Assembly: GCA_041391745.1 (NCBI GenBank)
Contig: JAWKNK010000003.1
Location: 186,001 to 250,000 of the forward strand
Length of the DNA stretch: 64,000 bases
Source of the DNA: JAIXWP01 sp041391745
GTDB taxonomy: Bacteria; Bacteroidota; Bacteroidia; Flavobacteriales_D; Sanyastnellaceae
Direction: 5' to 3'
Shown here one piece after another: positions 50,924-59,945 of the stretch (position 1 is its first letter; each line of letters begins with the position of its first letter). The translations under genes and the position numbers were made by a program. A model generated the notes under the pieces. The model ran no database searches. It was not told the DNA's origin and was given only the letters and a program-made list of their open reading frames with translations.

Positions 50924-51535
50924 ATGGAAGAAAAAGAATTAAAAATAGTTCAAGGTGCTACCAAGGTGTTCATGCAATACGGTATTAAAAGCGTGAACAT
51001 GGACGACATGGCTCGTCATCTTGGTGTTTCTAAAAAGACCATTTATCAATTCGTAAAAGACAAAGAAGAACTCATTCGCAAATCCATCATGGGATATTGC
51101 GATGTAGAAGATCAACAAATTTGTTCGATTGAGAAAAAGCATCTCAACGCGATTGATGAAAGTCTCGAAATCATGAATATGGTGACGAACATGCTCAAAA
51201 ATGTTCACCCTTCTGTGATTTATGACATGGAAAAATACCACCCTGAAATTTTCTCTGAATTGAGAGACTCAAGAAACAAAACCATTTTCAATAGTATCCT
51301 GAACAACATGAAGAAAGGCCAAAAGGAAGGCTACTATCGAAAAGACTTTAACCCAGATATCATCATTCGGCTGTACATGACCCACATGAATGTAATGCTC
51401 GATCACCATCTTTTTCCAGAACAAAAGTGGTCATTGGTGGAGCTTTATAAAGAAAGTTGGGCCTACCACATTCGCGGCATTGCTAGCCCGAAAGGTGAAG
51501 AATATTTACAGAAAAAAATCAAACAGATCAAATAA
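50924..51535 (+). CDS. TetR/AcrR-family transcriptional regulator
   Basis: A 203-residue repressor. The N-terminal helix-turn-helix (about 9-55) reads GATKVFMQYGIKSVNMDDMA and HLGVSKKTIYQFVKDKEELI, the TetR consensus. The C-terminal ligand-binding helices (about 60-195) are divergent, as is usual. It is the first gene of the efflux operon (15 bp before the TolC-like gene), so it most likely represses its own promoter and the pump and releases on binding a pump substrate. The ligand is unknown. Confidence 0.93.
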   Translation: MEEKELKIVQGATKVFMQYGIKSVNMDDMARHLGVSKKTIYQFVKDKEELIRKSIMGYCDVEDQQICSIEKKHLNAIDESLEIMNMVTNMLKNVHPSVIYDMEKYHPEIFSELRDSRNKTIFNSILNNMKKGQKEGYYRKDFNPDIIIRLYMTHMNVMLDHHLFPEQKWSLVELYKESWAYHIRGIASPKGEEYLQKKIKQIK

Positions 51536-51550
51536 TCAAAATACCATTTT

Positions 51551-52909
51551 ATGGATCCCCTTTCAATAATGATGCACAACATCACAAAAGCAAAAAAGAC
51601 AATCGCGTTCGCCGCGTTGGTCTTCGCTTTGACGGGAGACTTGATGGCACAAACATCACTAAGCCTTCAACAAGCTCAGGATTATGCGCTCCAAAACTCC
51701 TTTCAAATCAAATCATCTAAGTATGATGCTGAAGTAGCTCAACTAGAAACAGAAGCTTTGATTGGTGTCGGTTTACCTCAAGTAAGCGCCGGACTTCAAT
51801 ATCAAAACTTCATCACGCTTGCTACTCAGGTAGTAGACGGAAGTTTCTTCGGTGCGCCAGGTCAGGAACTCAGACTACAGTTTGGTACTCCTCACAACAT
51901 GACAGCGTCACTTTCTGCAAACCAATTGCTATTCAACGGCTCTTGGTTAGTTGGTCTTCAAGCGAGCAAGGCGTACGCAGACCTTCAAAAGAAAAACCTT
52001 TCAAAAAGTGAGCAAGACATTAAGGTACAAGTTGCACAGTCGTATCACGCAATTGTGGTAACACAAGAGCGTCTAGATCTTCTTAAGCAAACGCGCGCAG
52101 TAATTGCTCAAATGCTCGACGACACAAAAGCGTATTTGCAAAATGGTTTTGTAGAAGAACAAGACGTTGACCACTTGCAGCTTTCATTGAATCAAGTGGA
52201 CAATACTATTTTCCAAACAGAAAATGGAATTTCTCTGCTTAAAGATTTATTGAAATTCTCAATTGGAATGCCTCTTCAAGAAGAAGTAGCATTGACAGAC
52301 GACAGAGCTTCATTGCTAGCACCTATCGATGTGCTCTCACAAACTTTTAGCGCAGACAATACCATTGACGTTCAACTTGCTTCGAATGCACTTTCATTGC
52401 AACAATTGAATTTGAAAAATGAAAAGGCAAAGTTCCTTCCTACAGCTTCGCTTTTCTACAGCCTTCAAGCACAGGCGTTCCGTCAAGAATTTAATTTCTT
52501 CGACACTTCACGTCCTTGGTTTGCACCACAACTATGGGGTTTCCAAATCAACGTTCCAATTTTAAGCGGAGGAAGCAAATATAAAAACGTACAAAAAGCG
52601 AAGGTGGAAGTTCAGCGAATGAAAGACACTTTTGAAGTTTCGAAAAACGGCGCTTTGCTAACATACAATCAAGCAAAGAACGACTACGAAACGGCGTTGA
52701 AAAACTTCACGACCACAGAACAATCACTTCAGCTTGCTCAACGCATTTTGGATAAAACAAATATCAAATACAAGGAAGGTGTCGCTTCATCTATGGATGT
52801 GAGCACAAGCACCAATCAAGTTTTAACAGCACAACAAAATTTAGCTGGCGCGCTTCAAACATTGATGGACGCGCAAATCAAACTCAAAAAAGCACTAAAC
52901 ACACTATAA
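51551..52909 (+). CDS. TolC-family outer-membrane efflux channel
   Basis: A 452-residue outer-membrane channel with a signal peptide (TIAFAALVFALTGDLMAQ). Starts at 51551 or at the adjacent Met codons 51569/51572 all keep it. It has the two repeated helical hairpins of TolC proteins (LSLQQAQDYALQNSFQIKSS; the second half restarts near DNTIDVQLASNALSLQQLNL), long amphipathic coiled coils, and YKEGVASSMDVSTSTNQVLT at the end of the last helix. It provides the exit duct of the tripartite pump; 10 bp before the adaptor gene. Confidence 0.93.
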   Translation: MDPLSIMMHNITKAKKTIAFAALVFALTGDLMAQTSLSLQQAQDYALQNSFQIKSSKYDAEVAQLETEALIGVGLPQVSAGLQYQNFITLATQVVDGSFFGAPGQELRLQFGTPHNMTASLSANQLLFNGSWLVGLQASKAYADLQKKNLSKSEQDIKVQVAQSYHAIVVTQERLDLLKQTRAVIAQMLDDTKAYLQNGFVEEQDVDHLQLSLNQVDNTIFQTENGISLLKDLLKFSIGMPLQEEVALTDDRASLLAPIDVLSQTFSADNTIDVQLASNALSLQQLNLKNEKAKFLPTASLFYSLQAQAFRQEFNFFDTSRPWFAPQLWGFQINVPILSGGSKYKNVQKAKVEVQRMKDTFEVSKNGALLTYNQAKNDYETALKNFTTTEQSLQLAQRILDKTNIKYKEGVASSMDVSTSTNQVLTAQQNLAGALQTLMDAQIKLKKALNTL

Positions 52910-52919
52910 AAGTCCCAAA

Positions 52920-54035
52920 ATGAAAAAGATATATTTCTCACTTATCGCTGTTTTGATTCTCGCTTCATGCGGAAAGCCAGACCCAGCAGCGCAGTTGAAG
53001 GCTTTAAAAGATCAAAAGGCCACAATCGAACAACAAATTGCTGAATTGGAGAAAATCGTAGAGGCAAACGATACAACAGTAAAACAAGGCCGTGTAAAGG
53101 ATGTTCTGGTTACTCCAGTCGCACAAGAAGCTTTCAAACACTATCTTGAAATCCAAGGTGTAGTGGATGCGGATGAAAACATCAATTTGCTTCCAACTAT
53201 GGCAGGTAATATCACTAAAATCAATGTAAACGAAGGCGACATTGTAAAGCCAGGACAAGTACTTGCAGAAACAGATGGTGAAATTTATGTTCGCCAAATC
53301 AAGTCACTTGAGCCACAACTTGCACTAGCTACAGATCTTTACAACAGACAACAAAGATTGTGGGATCAAAAAGTAGGTTCTGAAGTGCAGTTGCTTCAAG
53401 CAAAAACTCAAAAAGAATCACTTGAAAAGCAATTGGAAACGCTACAAGAACAATTGGATATGACACGCATCAAATCTCCAATCAATGGTGTAGTTGATTA
53501 TGTTGGTGTAAAAATCGGTCAGTTCGTTGCCCCTGGTGCAATGCCTGCATTCCGTGTAGTAAATATGTCTAAGCTTAAAGTAAAAGCAAATGTTGCTGAA
53601 GCTTATGCACCTAACGTGAATAAAGGAAACGAAGCAATTGTTTACATCCCTGATTTTAGTAAAGAAGTAAAATCAAAAGTTTCTTTTGTTGCTCGTGTAA
53701 TTGATCCACTTACAAGAACATTCGTAACCGAAGTTGACCTTACTGGTGATAACAAAGAATTGCATCCAAACATGGTAGCTGTTTTGAAAATCACAGATTA
53801 TCAAAACGACAACGCTATCGCTGTTCCAATCAACTTGATTCAGAATTCAGAAACAGAAACTTTTGTATTCATTGCAAAAGAAAAAGACGGTAAGAAAGTA
53901 GCTCACAAAGCGGTAGTGAAAGTGGGTAAAATCTATGAAGGAAAAGCTGAAATCCTTGAAGGACTTCAAGTGAACGATTTACTTATTACCACTGGAGCAT
54001 CTGACCTTGCGGAAGGACTTGAACTCAAGTATTAA
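52920..54035 (+). CDS. RND efflux periplasmic adaptor (membrane fusion lipoprotein)
   Basis: A 371-residue HlyD/AcrA-type adaptor anchored as a lipoprotein (ISLIAVLILASC-type signal, Cys17 in LASCGKPDP). A short coiled coil (about 20-50) precedes the lipoyl/barrel-sandwich halves (NEGDIVKPGQVLAETDG and MTRIKSPINGVVDYVGVKIG) and the alpha-hairpin (QLALATDLYNRQQRLWDQKV). The beta-barrel (KVKANVAEAYAPNVNKGNEA) and the membrane-proximal domain (VKVGKIYEGKAEILEGLQVN) follow. It links the TolC-like channel to the RND pump encoded 20 bp downstream. Confidence 0.94.
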   Translation: MKKIYFSLIAVLILASCGKPDPAAQLKALKDQKATIEQQIAELEKIVEANDTTVKQGRVKDVLVTPVAQEAFKHYLEIQGVVDADENINLLPTMAGNITKINVNEGDIVKPGQVLAETDGEIYVRQIKSLEPQLALATDLYNRQQRLWDQKVGSEVQLLQAKTQKESLEKQLETLQEQLDMTRIKSPINGVVDYVGVKIGQFVAPGAMPAFRVVNMSKLKVKANVAEAYAPNVNKGNEAIVYIPDFSKEVKSKVSFVARVIDPLTRTFVTEVDLTGDNKELHPNMVAVLKITDYQNDNAIAVPINLIQNSETETFVFIAKEKDGKKVAHKAVVKVGKIYEGKAEILEGLQVNDLLITTGASDLAEGLELKY

Positions 54036-54055
54036 TCCCCAAACACACTATCCGT

Positions 54056-57000
54056 ATGGAAAAGTTTAAAGAATTTAAACCCACGAGTTGGGCCATAAAT
54101 AATAAAACGGCCATCTACTTGATTACGATATTCATCACCCTTGCGGGGATCATGTCGTACAACTCAATACCAAAAGAAAAGTTTCCGGACATCGTAATTC
54201 CTACGATTTATGTGCAAACTATTCTACCAAGTACGTCTCCAAAAGACATTGAAAACTTGGTGACCAAACCGCTAGAAAAACAAATTAAATCTATTTCTGG
54301 GGTTAAAAAAGTAACCAGCACTTCGCTCGAAAACTTCAGCGTAGTTATGGTTGAGTTCAACACAAACGTTGCTGTTCCAATCGCTAAACAAAAGGTTCAA
54401 GACGCGGTAGACAAAGCTGAACGCGACCTTCCAAACGACCCATTGATGACTCAATCGGTAATGGAAGTGGAGTTCTCTGAAATGCCAATTCTCTTTGTGA
54501 ACATTGCCGGTGATTATGATCTTGCAAAACTTAAAAAGTATGCAGACGATTTAAAAGACCGTATCGAAGGTTTGACAGAAATCACGCGCGTAGACATCGT
54601 TGGAGCACTTGATAGAGAAATTCAGATCAACGTTGACATGTACAAAGCACAGGCTGCCAATATCTCCATGTCGGATATTGAAAACGCTGTGAAGTATGAA
54701 AACATGACCATCAACGGTGGTAACATTGATATCGACAATAGACAACGCGCCATTAGCGTGAGCGGTGAATTTAAAGATGTAGATCAAATCAAGAATATCG
54801 TGATTCGCGGTATGACAGGAGCTACAGTTTTCTTGAAAGATATCGCTGATGTAAAAGATGGTTTCGCAAAGCAAGAAAGCTTTGGTCGTCTTGATCATAA
54901 AAACGTAATCACACTCAACGTTATCAAGCGTGGTGGTGAAAACTTGATCGAAGCTTCGGATAAAATCTATGAGATCATTGATGAAATGAAGGCGCTGGAA
55001 TTCCCAGAAAACCTTCAAGTAAAAGTAACTGGTGACCAATCTGATGAAACGCGTGTTACACTTCATGATTTGATCAACACAATCATTATCGGTTTCATTT
55101 TGGTGACGTTGATTTTGATGTTCTTCATGGGCGCTACCAACGCGATTTTCGTTGGTCTTTCTGTTCCCCTGTCGATGTTCATCGCCTTTATGGTGTTGCC
55201 AGTGATTGGCTTTTCATTAAACATGATTGTACTATTTGCATTCCTACTCGGTCTTGGTATTGTAGTGGATGATGCAATTGTTGTCATTGAAAATACGCAC
55301 CGTATTTATGACGGTGGCAAATTGCCAATTAAAGAAGCAGCCAAGAAAGCTGCTGGCGAGATTTTCCTTCCCGTACTTTCTGGTACAGCAACTACGCTTG
55401 CTCCATTCGTTCCTTTGGCATTCTGGGGTGGTATCATTGGTAAATTCATGTTCTATTTGCCGATTACCTTGATCATTACCTTGACAGCATCTCTGGTTGT
55501 AGCCTATATCATCAACCCTGTGTTTGCTGTAGACTTCATGACACATGAAGAAACTCCTAACCCTACAAAAAGAAAGAAAACACTTCGTGTGACTACAATT
55601 ATCTTACTCGCCTTCGCAGCTATTTTCTACATTTCTGGAAACGTCGGAGTAGGTAACTTCTTAGTAACAATGTGGTTGGTTTTCTTGCTTTACAGATTCG
55701 TTCTTGAAAAAGCAATTCACTCTTTCCAAAACAACTTGTGGCCTAAGTTTCAAGGTGTGTACGCACGATTCTTGGAATGGGCATTAAAGAGACCTCGCAC
55801 CGTATTTTGGTCTGCAGTGCTCTTGCTTATCATGAGCTTCTTCGTAACGGCTCTAAGAAGTCCTCAAGTTGTTTTCTTCCCGAAAGGTGAACCCAACTTC
55901 GTGTATGTTTATGCTACACTTCCTGTAGGAACAACTCCTGCAGCAACCGACTCAGTAGCACAACTAATCGAAGATCGTGTGTATGGCGTAATTGGTGAGA
56001 ACAACCCAGTTGTTAAATCAGTTATTACAAACGTAGCGGTTGGTGCAAATGAAGATCGGCAAGACAGAGCGACATATCCAAATAAAGCCAAGGTGGGTAT
56101 CGCTTTCGTGGGCTTTGCCGATCGAAATGGCGAAAGCACTTCTGAATATTTAGAAAAGATTCGTGAAGCGGTAAAAGGAATGCCTGGTGTAGAAGTCGCG
56201 GTTGACCAAGAGCAAAGCGGACCTCCTACAGCTAAGCCAATTACCATCGAAATCAGCGGTGAAGACTTGGACGAGTTGATTGAAACTTCTGTTGATGTGA
56301 AACTGTATCTTGACGAGTTAGCCATTCCTGGTGTAGAAGAACTGAAGTCAAACCTTCAGCTCAACAAACCAGAAATTAAGATTGACATCGATCGTGAAAG
56401 AGCAAACAGAGAAGGAATTTCCACAGCTCAGATTGGTTCCGCTTTACGCACTGCAGTTTTCGGTTCGGAGGTTTCTCGATATAGAGACGCAAACGACGAT
56501 TATCCAATCATGCTTCGTTTCAATGAAGAGCAACGCAACAACATCGAAGAAATTCGTAATTTGAAAATCACTTACCGCGATATGAATATGGGCGGTCAAG
56601 TGCGCCAGTTGCCGCTTAGCGCTGTTGCCGATGTAAAATACACCGCAACGTATGCAGCAATTAAACGCAAAAATCAAAAGCGTGTAATTACACTTTCTTC
56701 AAACGTACTTTCTGGTTTTAACCCAAATGAAGTAGTAAAAAATATCACTGCAGAAATTGAAAAGTACCAAGAAAAAGCTCCAAGCGGAATTTCCATCAGC
56801 ATGACCGGAGAACAAGAAGAACAAGCGGAAACTGCCGCATTCCTGGGGAATGCAGGTCTGGCTGCTATTGGATTGATCATGCTCATTTTGATGCTTCAAT
56901 TCAACTCCATCGGTCGCTTGTTCATCATCCTCTCTGAAATCTTGTTCAGTATCATCGGGGTACTCCTTGGTCTGGCAATCTTCGGAATGGATATTTCAAT

Positions 57001-57436
57001 TGTAATGACTGGAGTTGGTATCGTAGCACTCGCAGGTATTGTCGTGCGGAATGGTATATTACTCGTTGAGTTTACCGATATTCTGAGAAAAGACGGAATG
57101 AGCTTGCACGATGCAATTGTTGAAGCAGGTCGTGTACGTATGACGCCCGTACTCCTTACAGCCACAGCTACAATTCTTGGTATGATTCCATTGGCTGTTG
57201 GTTTCAACATCGACTTCGTGTCGTTGTTTACAGAACTCAACCCTAAAATCTACTTCGGTGGTGATAGCGTGGCATTCTGGGGACCACTTTCATGGACAAT
57301 CGTATTCGGATTGAGCTTTGCGACATTGATTACATTGATCCTCGTTCCTGTGATGTATGAAATCTCAGAACAAACTAAAGCGAAGTTTATGAAGCGTTTT
57401 GGAAAGAAGAATGAAATTTCCGAAACTGGTCATTAA
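54056..57436 (+). CDS. RND-family multidrug efflux transporter (AcrB/HAE1 type)
   Basis: A 1126-residue inner-membrane proton-driven pump with the two-fold RND plan: TM1 (TAIYLITIFITLAGIMSYNS), a large periplasmic loop (about 40-335) and TM2-6 (about 340-500). TM4 holds the paired acidic residues of the proton relay (GLGIVVDDAIVVIENTHR). A second periplasmic loop (about 595-905) and TM8-12 (LGNAGLAAIGLIMLILMLQF; VGIVALAGIVVRNGILLVEF) follow. Length and motifs place it with hydrophobe/amphiphile exporters, not metal pumps (no Met/Glu metal signature). The extension around 500-560 between TM6 and TM7 is somewhat long. The substrate is unknown. It ends the TetR operon before a terminator. Confidence 0.95.
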   Translation: MEKFKEFKPTSWAINNKTAIYLITIFITLAGIMSYNSIPKEKFPDIVIPTIYVQTILPSTSPKDIENLVTKPLEKQIKSISGVKKVTSTSLENFSVVMVEFNTNVAVPIAKQKVQDAVDKAERDLPNDPLMTQSVMEVEFSEMPILFVNIAGDYDLAKLKKYADDLKDRIEGLTEITRVDIVGALDREIQINVDMYKAQAANISMSDIENAVKYENMTINGGNIDIDNRQRAISVSGEFKDVDQIKNIVIRGMTGATVFLKDIADVKDGFAKQESFGRLDHKNVITLNVIKRGGENLIEASDKIYEIIDEMKALEFPENLQVKVTGDQSDETRVTLHDLINTIIIGFILVTLILMFFMGATNAIFVGLSVPLSMFIAFMVLPVIGFSLNMIVLFAFLLGLGIVVDDAIVVIENTHRIYDGGKLPIKEAAKKAAGEIFLPVLSGTATTLAPFVPLAFWGGIIGKFMFYLPITLIITLTASLVVAYIINPVFAVDFMTHEETPNPTKRKKTLRVTTIILLAFAAIFYISGNVGVGNFLVTMWLVFLLYRFVLEKAIHSFQNNLWPKFQGVYARFLEWALKRPRTVFWSAVLLLIMSFFVTALRSPQVVFFPKGEPNFVYVYATLPVGTTPAATDSVAQLIEDRVYGVIGENNPVVKSVITNVAVGANEDRQDRATYPNKAKVGIAFVGFADRNGESTSEYLEKIREAVKGMPGVEVAVDQEQSGPPTAKPITIEISGEDLDELIETSVDVKLYLDELAIPGVEELKSNLQLNKPEIKIDIDRERANREGISTAQIGSALRTAVFGSEVSRYRDANDDYPIMLRFNEEQRNNIEEIRNLKITYRDMNMGGQVRQLPLSAVADVKYTATYAAIKRKNQKRVITLSSNVLSGFNPNEVVKNITAEIEKYQEKAPSGISISMTGEQEEQAETAAFLGNAGLAAIGLIMLILMLQFNSIGRLFIILSEILFSIIGVLLGLAIFGMDISIVMTGVGIVALAGIVVRNGILLVEFTDILRKDGMSLHDAIVEAGRVRMTPVLLTATATILGMIPLAVGFNIDFVSLFTELNPKIYFGGDSVAFWGPLSWTIVFGLSFATLITLILVPVMYEISEQTKAKFMKRFGKKNEISETGH

Positions 57437-57454
57437 GCTTATAAAATCAAGCAA

Positions 57455-57488
57455 TAAAAAAGGCGGACTCAATAAGTCCGCCTTTTTT
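57455..57488. terminator. Bidirectional terminator after the RND pump gene
   Basis: GGCGGACT (57462-57469) and AGTCCGCC (57475-57482) form a GC-rich 8-bp stem with loop CAATA. A-runs on the left and T-runs on the right serve both the pump operon and the convergent sigma-factor operon, which ends at 57508. Confidence 0.93.
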
Positions 57489-57507
57489 GTTTCCTTCATC
57501 AAAGTTC

Positions 57508-58518
57508 CTACTCCGTCAGTAGTTTGTCAGCTCTAAGTTTATAATATCCATTCTCATTTGAAATAAGCTTCAATAGCTTTGTTCCCTTTGCAATGTCTCC
57601 ACTTAAATATACTGAGGCGGCATAGTAAAAAGTGCGATCCACCTCAAACGCACTGAAGCTCGCATTGCTCTGCTTTTCAAAAAACACTTTTGCCTCTTCA
57701 AAATTTCCCATCTTGTAATTAGCAATACCAGCATAAAAAAGCAAGTTCAAATCATTGCTGTTTTCTTCTAACTGTCTTCTTGCCAAAACATCAACCCCCT
57801 GCCAGTTACCCGAAGCAACAGCGCCCGCAATCGAAATATATTGATGTTCGCTGATTTGTGGCAGAGCCATTACCTTCTCGGATGTCTCGGCAGCAGCCTT
57901 ATTCTCAAATCGAGCGTCCAAACCAAACTCTGGTGTAAACAATGTCGCATCCTCGAGCTGTGGAATTTCATAAAACATAACACCTGCAATCCATAACAAT
58001 CGCTGCTTTGAATGCAAAGCCTTTTCACCTATTTCCGGAGGTGCTAACTCCAAAAGCGTCACGCCTTTCGGTTCTATATAATCCAAAGAAATAACCACCC
58101 TCCTCTTTTCTTCTCCAGCTCCCTGCACTTTTCGTTGCATTCTATTTTTGATGGGAACTGGCTCAATTTTATTTTCTAAAACTATATTTTCCGATAAATC
58201 TGAAACCGGTGCAGCATATATTTCATCTATAATTTCCGCGCTCACTTCAGTCATTTTGAACTGTGATTTCTGAGATGAATAAACGCTCCAAATGAGCATC
58301 CCTGAAACTACTACGACAATTGGAATTAGCGACTTAATCATTAACCGTTTCACTATTCCCAAATGTCGAATGCGATACCCTTCTATTGCATCTCGCACAA
58401 ACGCATTGTTTGAAGCAAGCACCTTCAATTCTTTTCTTCTAGAAAAATTTAACGTGCCCCTCGCCATAGCACGAAGCTCTCTTTCCGTGGGAAATGCTAT
58501 TTCTGTGCTCGACTTCAT
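57508..58518 (-). CDS. Membrane-anchored TPR protein, candidate anti-sigma/transducer
   Basis: A 336-residue protein with a cytoplasmic N-terminal segment of about 60 basic-helical residues (ERELRAMARGTLNFSRRKEL) and one membrane helix (IKSLIPIVVVVSGMLIWSVY, about 61-80). A periplasmic part follows, with an unrecognised middle region (DATLFTPEFGLDARFENKAA near 190-210) and C-terminal TPR units (about 220-336; LFYAGIANYKMGNFEEAKVF). Its start overlaps the sigma-factor stop by 4 bp. N-in topology and sigma coupling fit an anti-sigma factor, but no anti-sigma domain (zinc or FecR type) is recognised, so this role is inference. It ends at the bidirectional terminator shared with the RND pump. Confidence 0.65.
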   Translation of the reverse strand: MKSSTEIAFPTERELRAMARGTLNFSRRKELKVLASNNAFVRDAIEGYRIRHLGIVKRLMIKSLIPIVVVVSGMLIWSVYSSQKSQFKMTEVSAEIIDEIYAAPVSDLSENIVLENKIEPVPIKNRMQRKVQGAGEEKRRVVISLDYIEPKGVTLLELAPPEIGEKALHSKQRLLWIAGVMFYEIPQLEDATLFTPEFGLDARFENKAAAETSEKVMALPQISEHQYISIAGAVASGNWQGVDVLARRQLEENSNDLNLLFYAGIANYKMGNFEEAKVFFEKQSNASFSAFEVDRTFYYAASVYLSGDIAKGTKLLKLISNENGYYKLRADKLLTE

Positions 58519-59057
58519 GACATCAATTTCAATAATATTTGTTTCAAATTTCGCTTTCCATTTTGGATATGCGACTTTACCTCTAATAAGCTGTAACCAC
58601 TCAATTCGCTGACTTCCTTATATGACTTTTCTTCTAAGTAAAAAAGTTCAATACACTTAGATTGTGGTGGCGACAATTTTGCAATAGCCCTTTCAACTAC
58701 ACTTGCTTTCCAATTCAACTCCTCAACCGAATGTTCATTCGGTTCAGAATTCATTCTCACATATTTCTCTTCTCTCTTTTCTTTCGCCTCTTCACTTCTA
58801 ATGCTCATCAAACACTTGTTTTTTGTCACTACGTATATCCAAGTGCTAAACTCCTCCACCCCACTCATGTCCGATCCTATCAAATGCTCATAAACTTCAC
58901 TCACCAAATCCTTCGCTCTCGCTTCATTCTTCAAGTACTTCATGCACACTCCAAAAACAAGGTGTCTATACTTCTCGAATAAAAACGACAAAAGAGTGTC
59001 GTTCCTTCCACTTTTAAGAAGGTCCAACAACTCTTTATCGTTCTTTTCATGATACAT
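58515..59057 (-). CDS. ECF-type RNA polymerase sigma factor
   Basis: A 180-residue sigma-70 family factor with regions 2 and 4 only. Region 2 (about 20-90): LSFLFEKYRHLVFGVCMKYL, DLVSEVYEHLI and FSTWIYVVTKNKCLMSIRSE. Region 4 (about 120-175): AIAKLSPPQSKCIELFYLEE, YKEVSELSGYSLLEVKSHI and GKRNLKQIL. It directs RNA polymerase to a private set of promoters. It follows the plug-domain gene by 37 bp and overlaps the membrane TPR gene by 4 bp, so a single signalling operon is likely. The -35/-10 sites it recognises are unknown. Confidence 0.92.
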   Translation of the reverse strand: MYHEKNDKELLDLLKSGRNDTLLSFLFEKYRHLVFGVCMKYLKNEARAKDLVSEVYEHLIGSDMSGVEEFSTWIYVVTKNKCLMSIRSEEAKEKREEKYVRMNSEPNEHSVEELNWKASVVERAIAKLSPPQSKCIELFYLEEKSYKEVSELSGYSLLEVKSHIQNGKRNLKQILLKLMS

Positions 59058-59094
59058 GGTGATATTTTATACATCTGATACAATGAAGATGATT

Positions 59095-59820
59095 TTAATT
59101 CCCTTGGGAAGCCATTTTTTCGTTGTAAAGTTCCAGGTAACTTTTCGTTTCTATCACGATAACTCCACCCGTTGTATCGCCATATTTTGCAGGCACTCCT
59201 CCTGTATACACCATCATACGGCTGATTCCGCTGCTAGGAATGTTCGGCACATTTTCGCGAATTTTTACCCCGTCTATCATATAAATTACAGCTCCACTTC
59301 TGCTGCCGCGGAAGTACAATTCTTCCCCGTTAGCACTTTTCTTGATGTCAGATGTCAACGATGCAGCTATATTTTTCAAGTTGCCACCATGCGAAACAGA
59401 CATCTGTTGAAGCTCTTTAGCCTGAATTTGAGTTACGTTACCCCCATCCACTTGAATTAGTGGGATCTTGTAAGTAATGATATCCAATGTGTTCAACTCG
59501 CCCATTTCATGCAAAGTCACCACTGGAAGACGAGTGATTTTATCTGGATTCACTTGAACACTTGTGTACTCAAGTTTTTCCATTCCAACCATGCGAAACT
59601 CAAGATTGTAAATTCCAGATGATAGCGGCTTCAACTTGAATTTACCCAATGAGTCTGTGGTTGCACCAACTACAGAACTCCCCACCATTGTAATCACCTG
59701 GGCAGACTCAATCGGTTTGCCTGCAGCGTCTACCACCTTCCCGTGAATTTCACCGAAGGCTTGAGCTGTGCTGTTAATATTCATTAATAAGAGTGCAAAG
59801 AGAAAAATTGTGTACTTCAT
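59095..59820 (-). CDS. Barrel-less TonB plug protein with carboxypeptidase-regulatory-like domain
   Basis: A 241-residue protein: signal peptide (KYTIFLFALLLMNINSTAQA), a carboxypeptidase-regulatory beta-sandwich at about 23-105 (GEIHGKVVDAAGKPIESAQV, TTDSLGKFKLKPLSSGIYNL), and a TonB-receptor plug at about 125-235. In the plug LKNIAASLTSDIKKSANGEE, YFRGSRSGAVIYMIDGVKI and VPAKYGDTTGGVIVIETKS match the plug of full receptors. It then stops: no beta-barrel follows, only about 15 residues. The downstream sequence is a sigma-factor gene rather than a frameshifted barrel, so the truncation looks designed. Being first in the sigma operon, it may act as a soluble or membrane-associated signal relay (inference). 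Confidence 0.85.
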   Translation of the reverse strand: MKYTIFLFALLLMNINSTAQAFGEIHGKVVDAAGKPIESAQVITMVGSSVVGATTDSLGKFKLKPLSSGIYNLEFRMVGMEKLEYTSVQVNPDKITRLPVVTLHEMGELNTLDIITYKIPLIQVDGGNVTQIQAKELQQMSVSHGGNLKNIAASLTSDIKKSANGEELYFRGSRSGAVIYMIDGVKIRENVPNIPSSGISRMMVYTGGVPAKYGDTTGGVIVIETKSYLELYNEKMASQGN

Positions 59821-59901
59821 ATACTTGTTATTTCCCTAAGGATGCAGACAATTGACAAATTCCATAACCTATATCAATTTTTTTTAATAGAACTTTGAAA
59901 C

Positions 59902-59909
59902 TACCTTTG
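59902..59909 (+). promoter_or_regulatory. Candidate -7 box (TACCTTTG) for purF
   Basis: Exact TAnnTTTG, 36 nt before the purF ATG, in the divergent gap with the plug-domain gene. Confidence 0.5.
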
Positions 59910-59945
59910 CACCCCATTCAATAATTCAGTTGTATACGCTCCTAC

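Noticed and set aside
54551..55066. 171-residue minus-strand reading frame inside the RND pump
   Set aside because: Antisense shadow of a conserved periplasmic domain.
59095..59820. Pseudogene remnant of a full TonB receptor
   Set aside because: No barrel fragments in any frame downstream; the next sequence is an intact sigma-factor gene 37 bp away.
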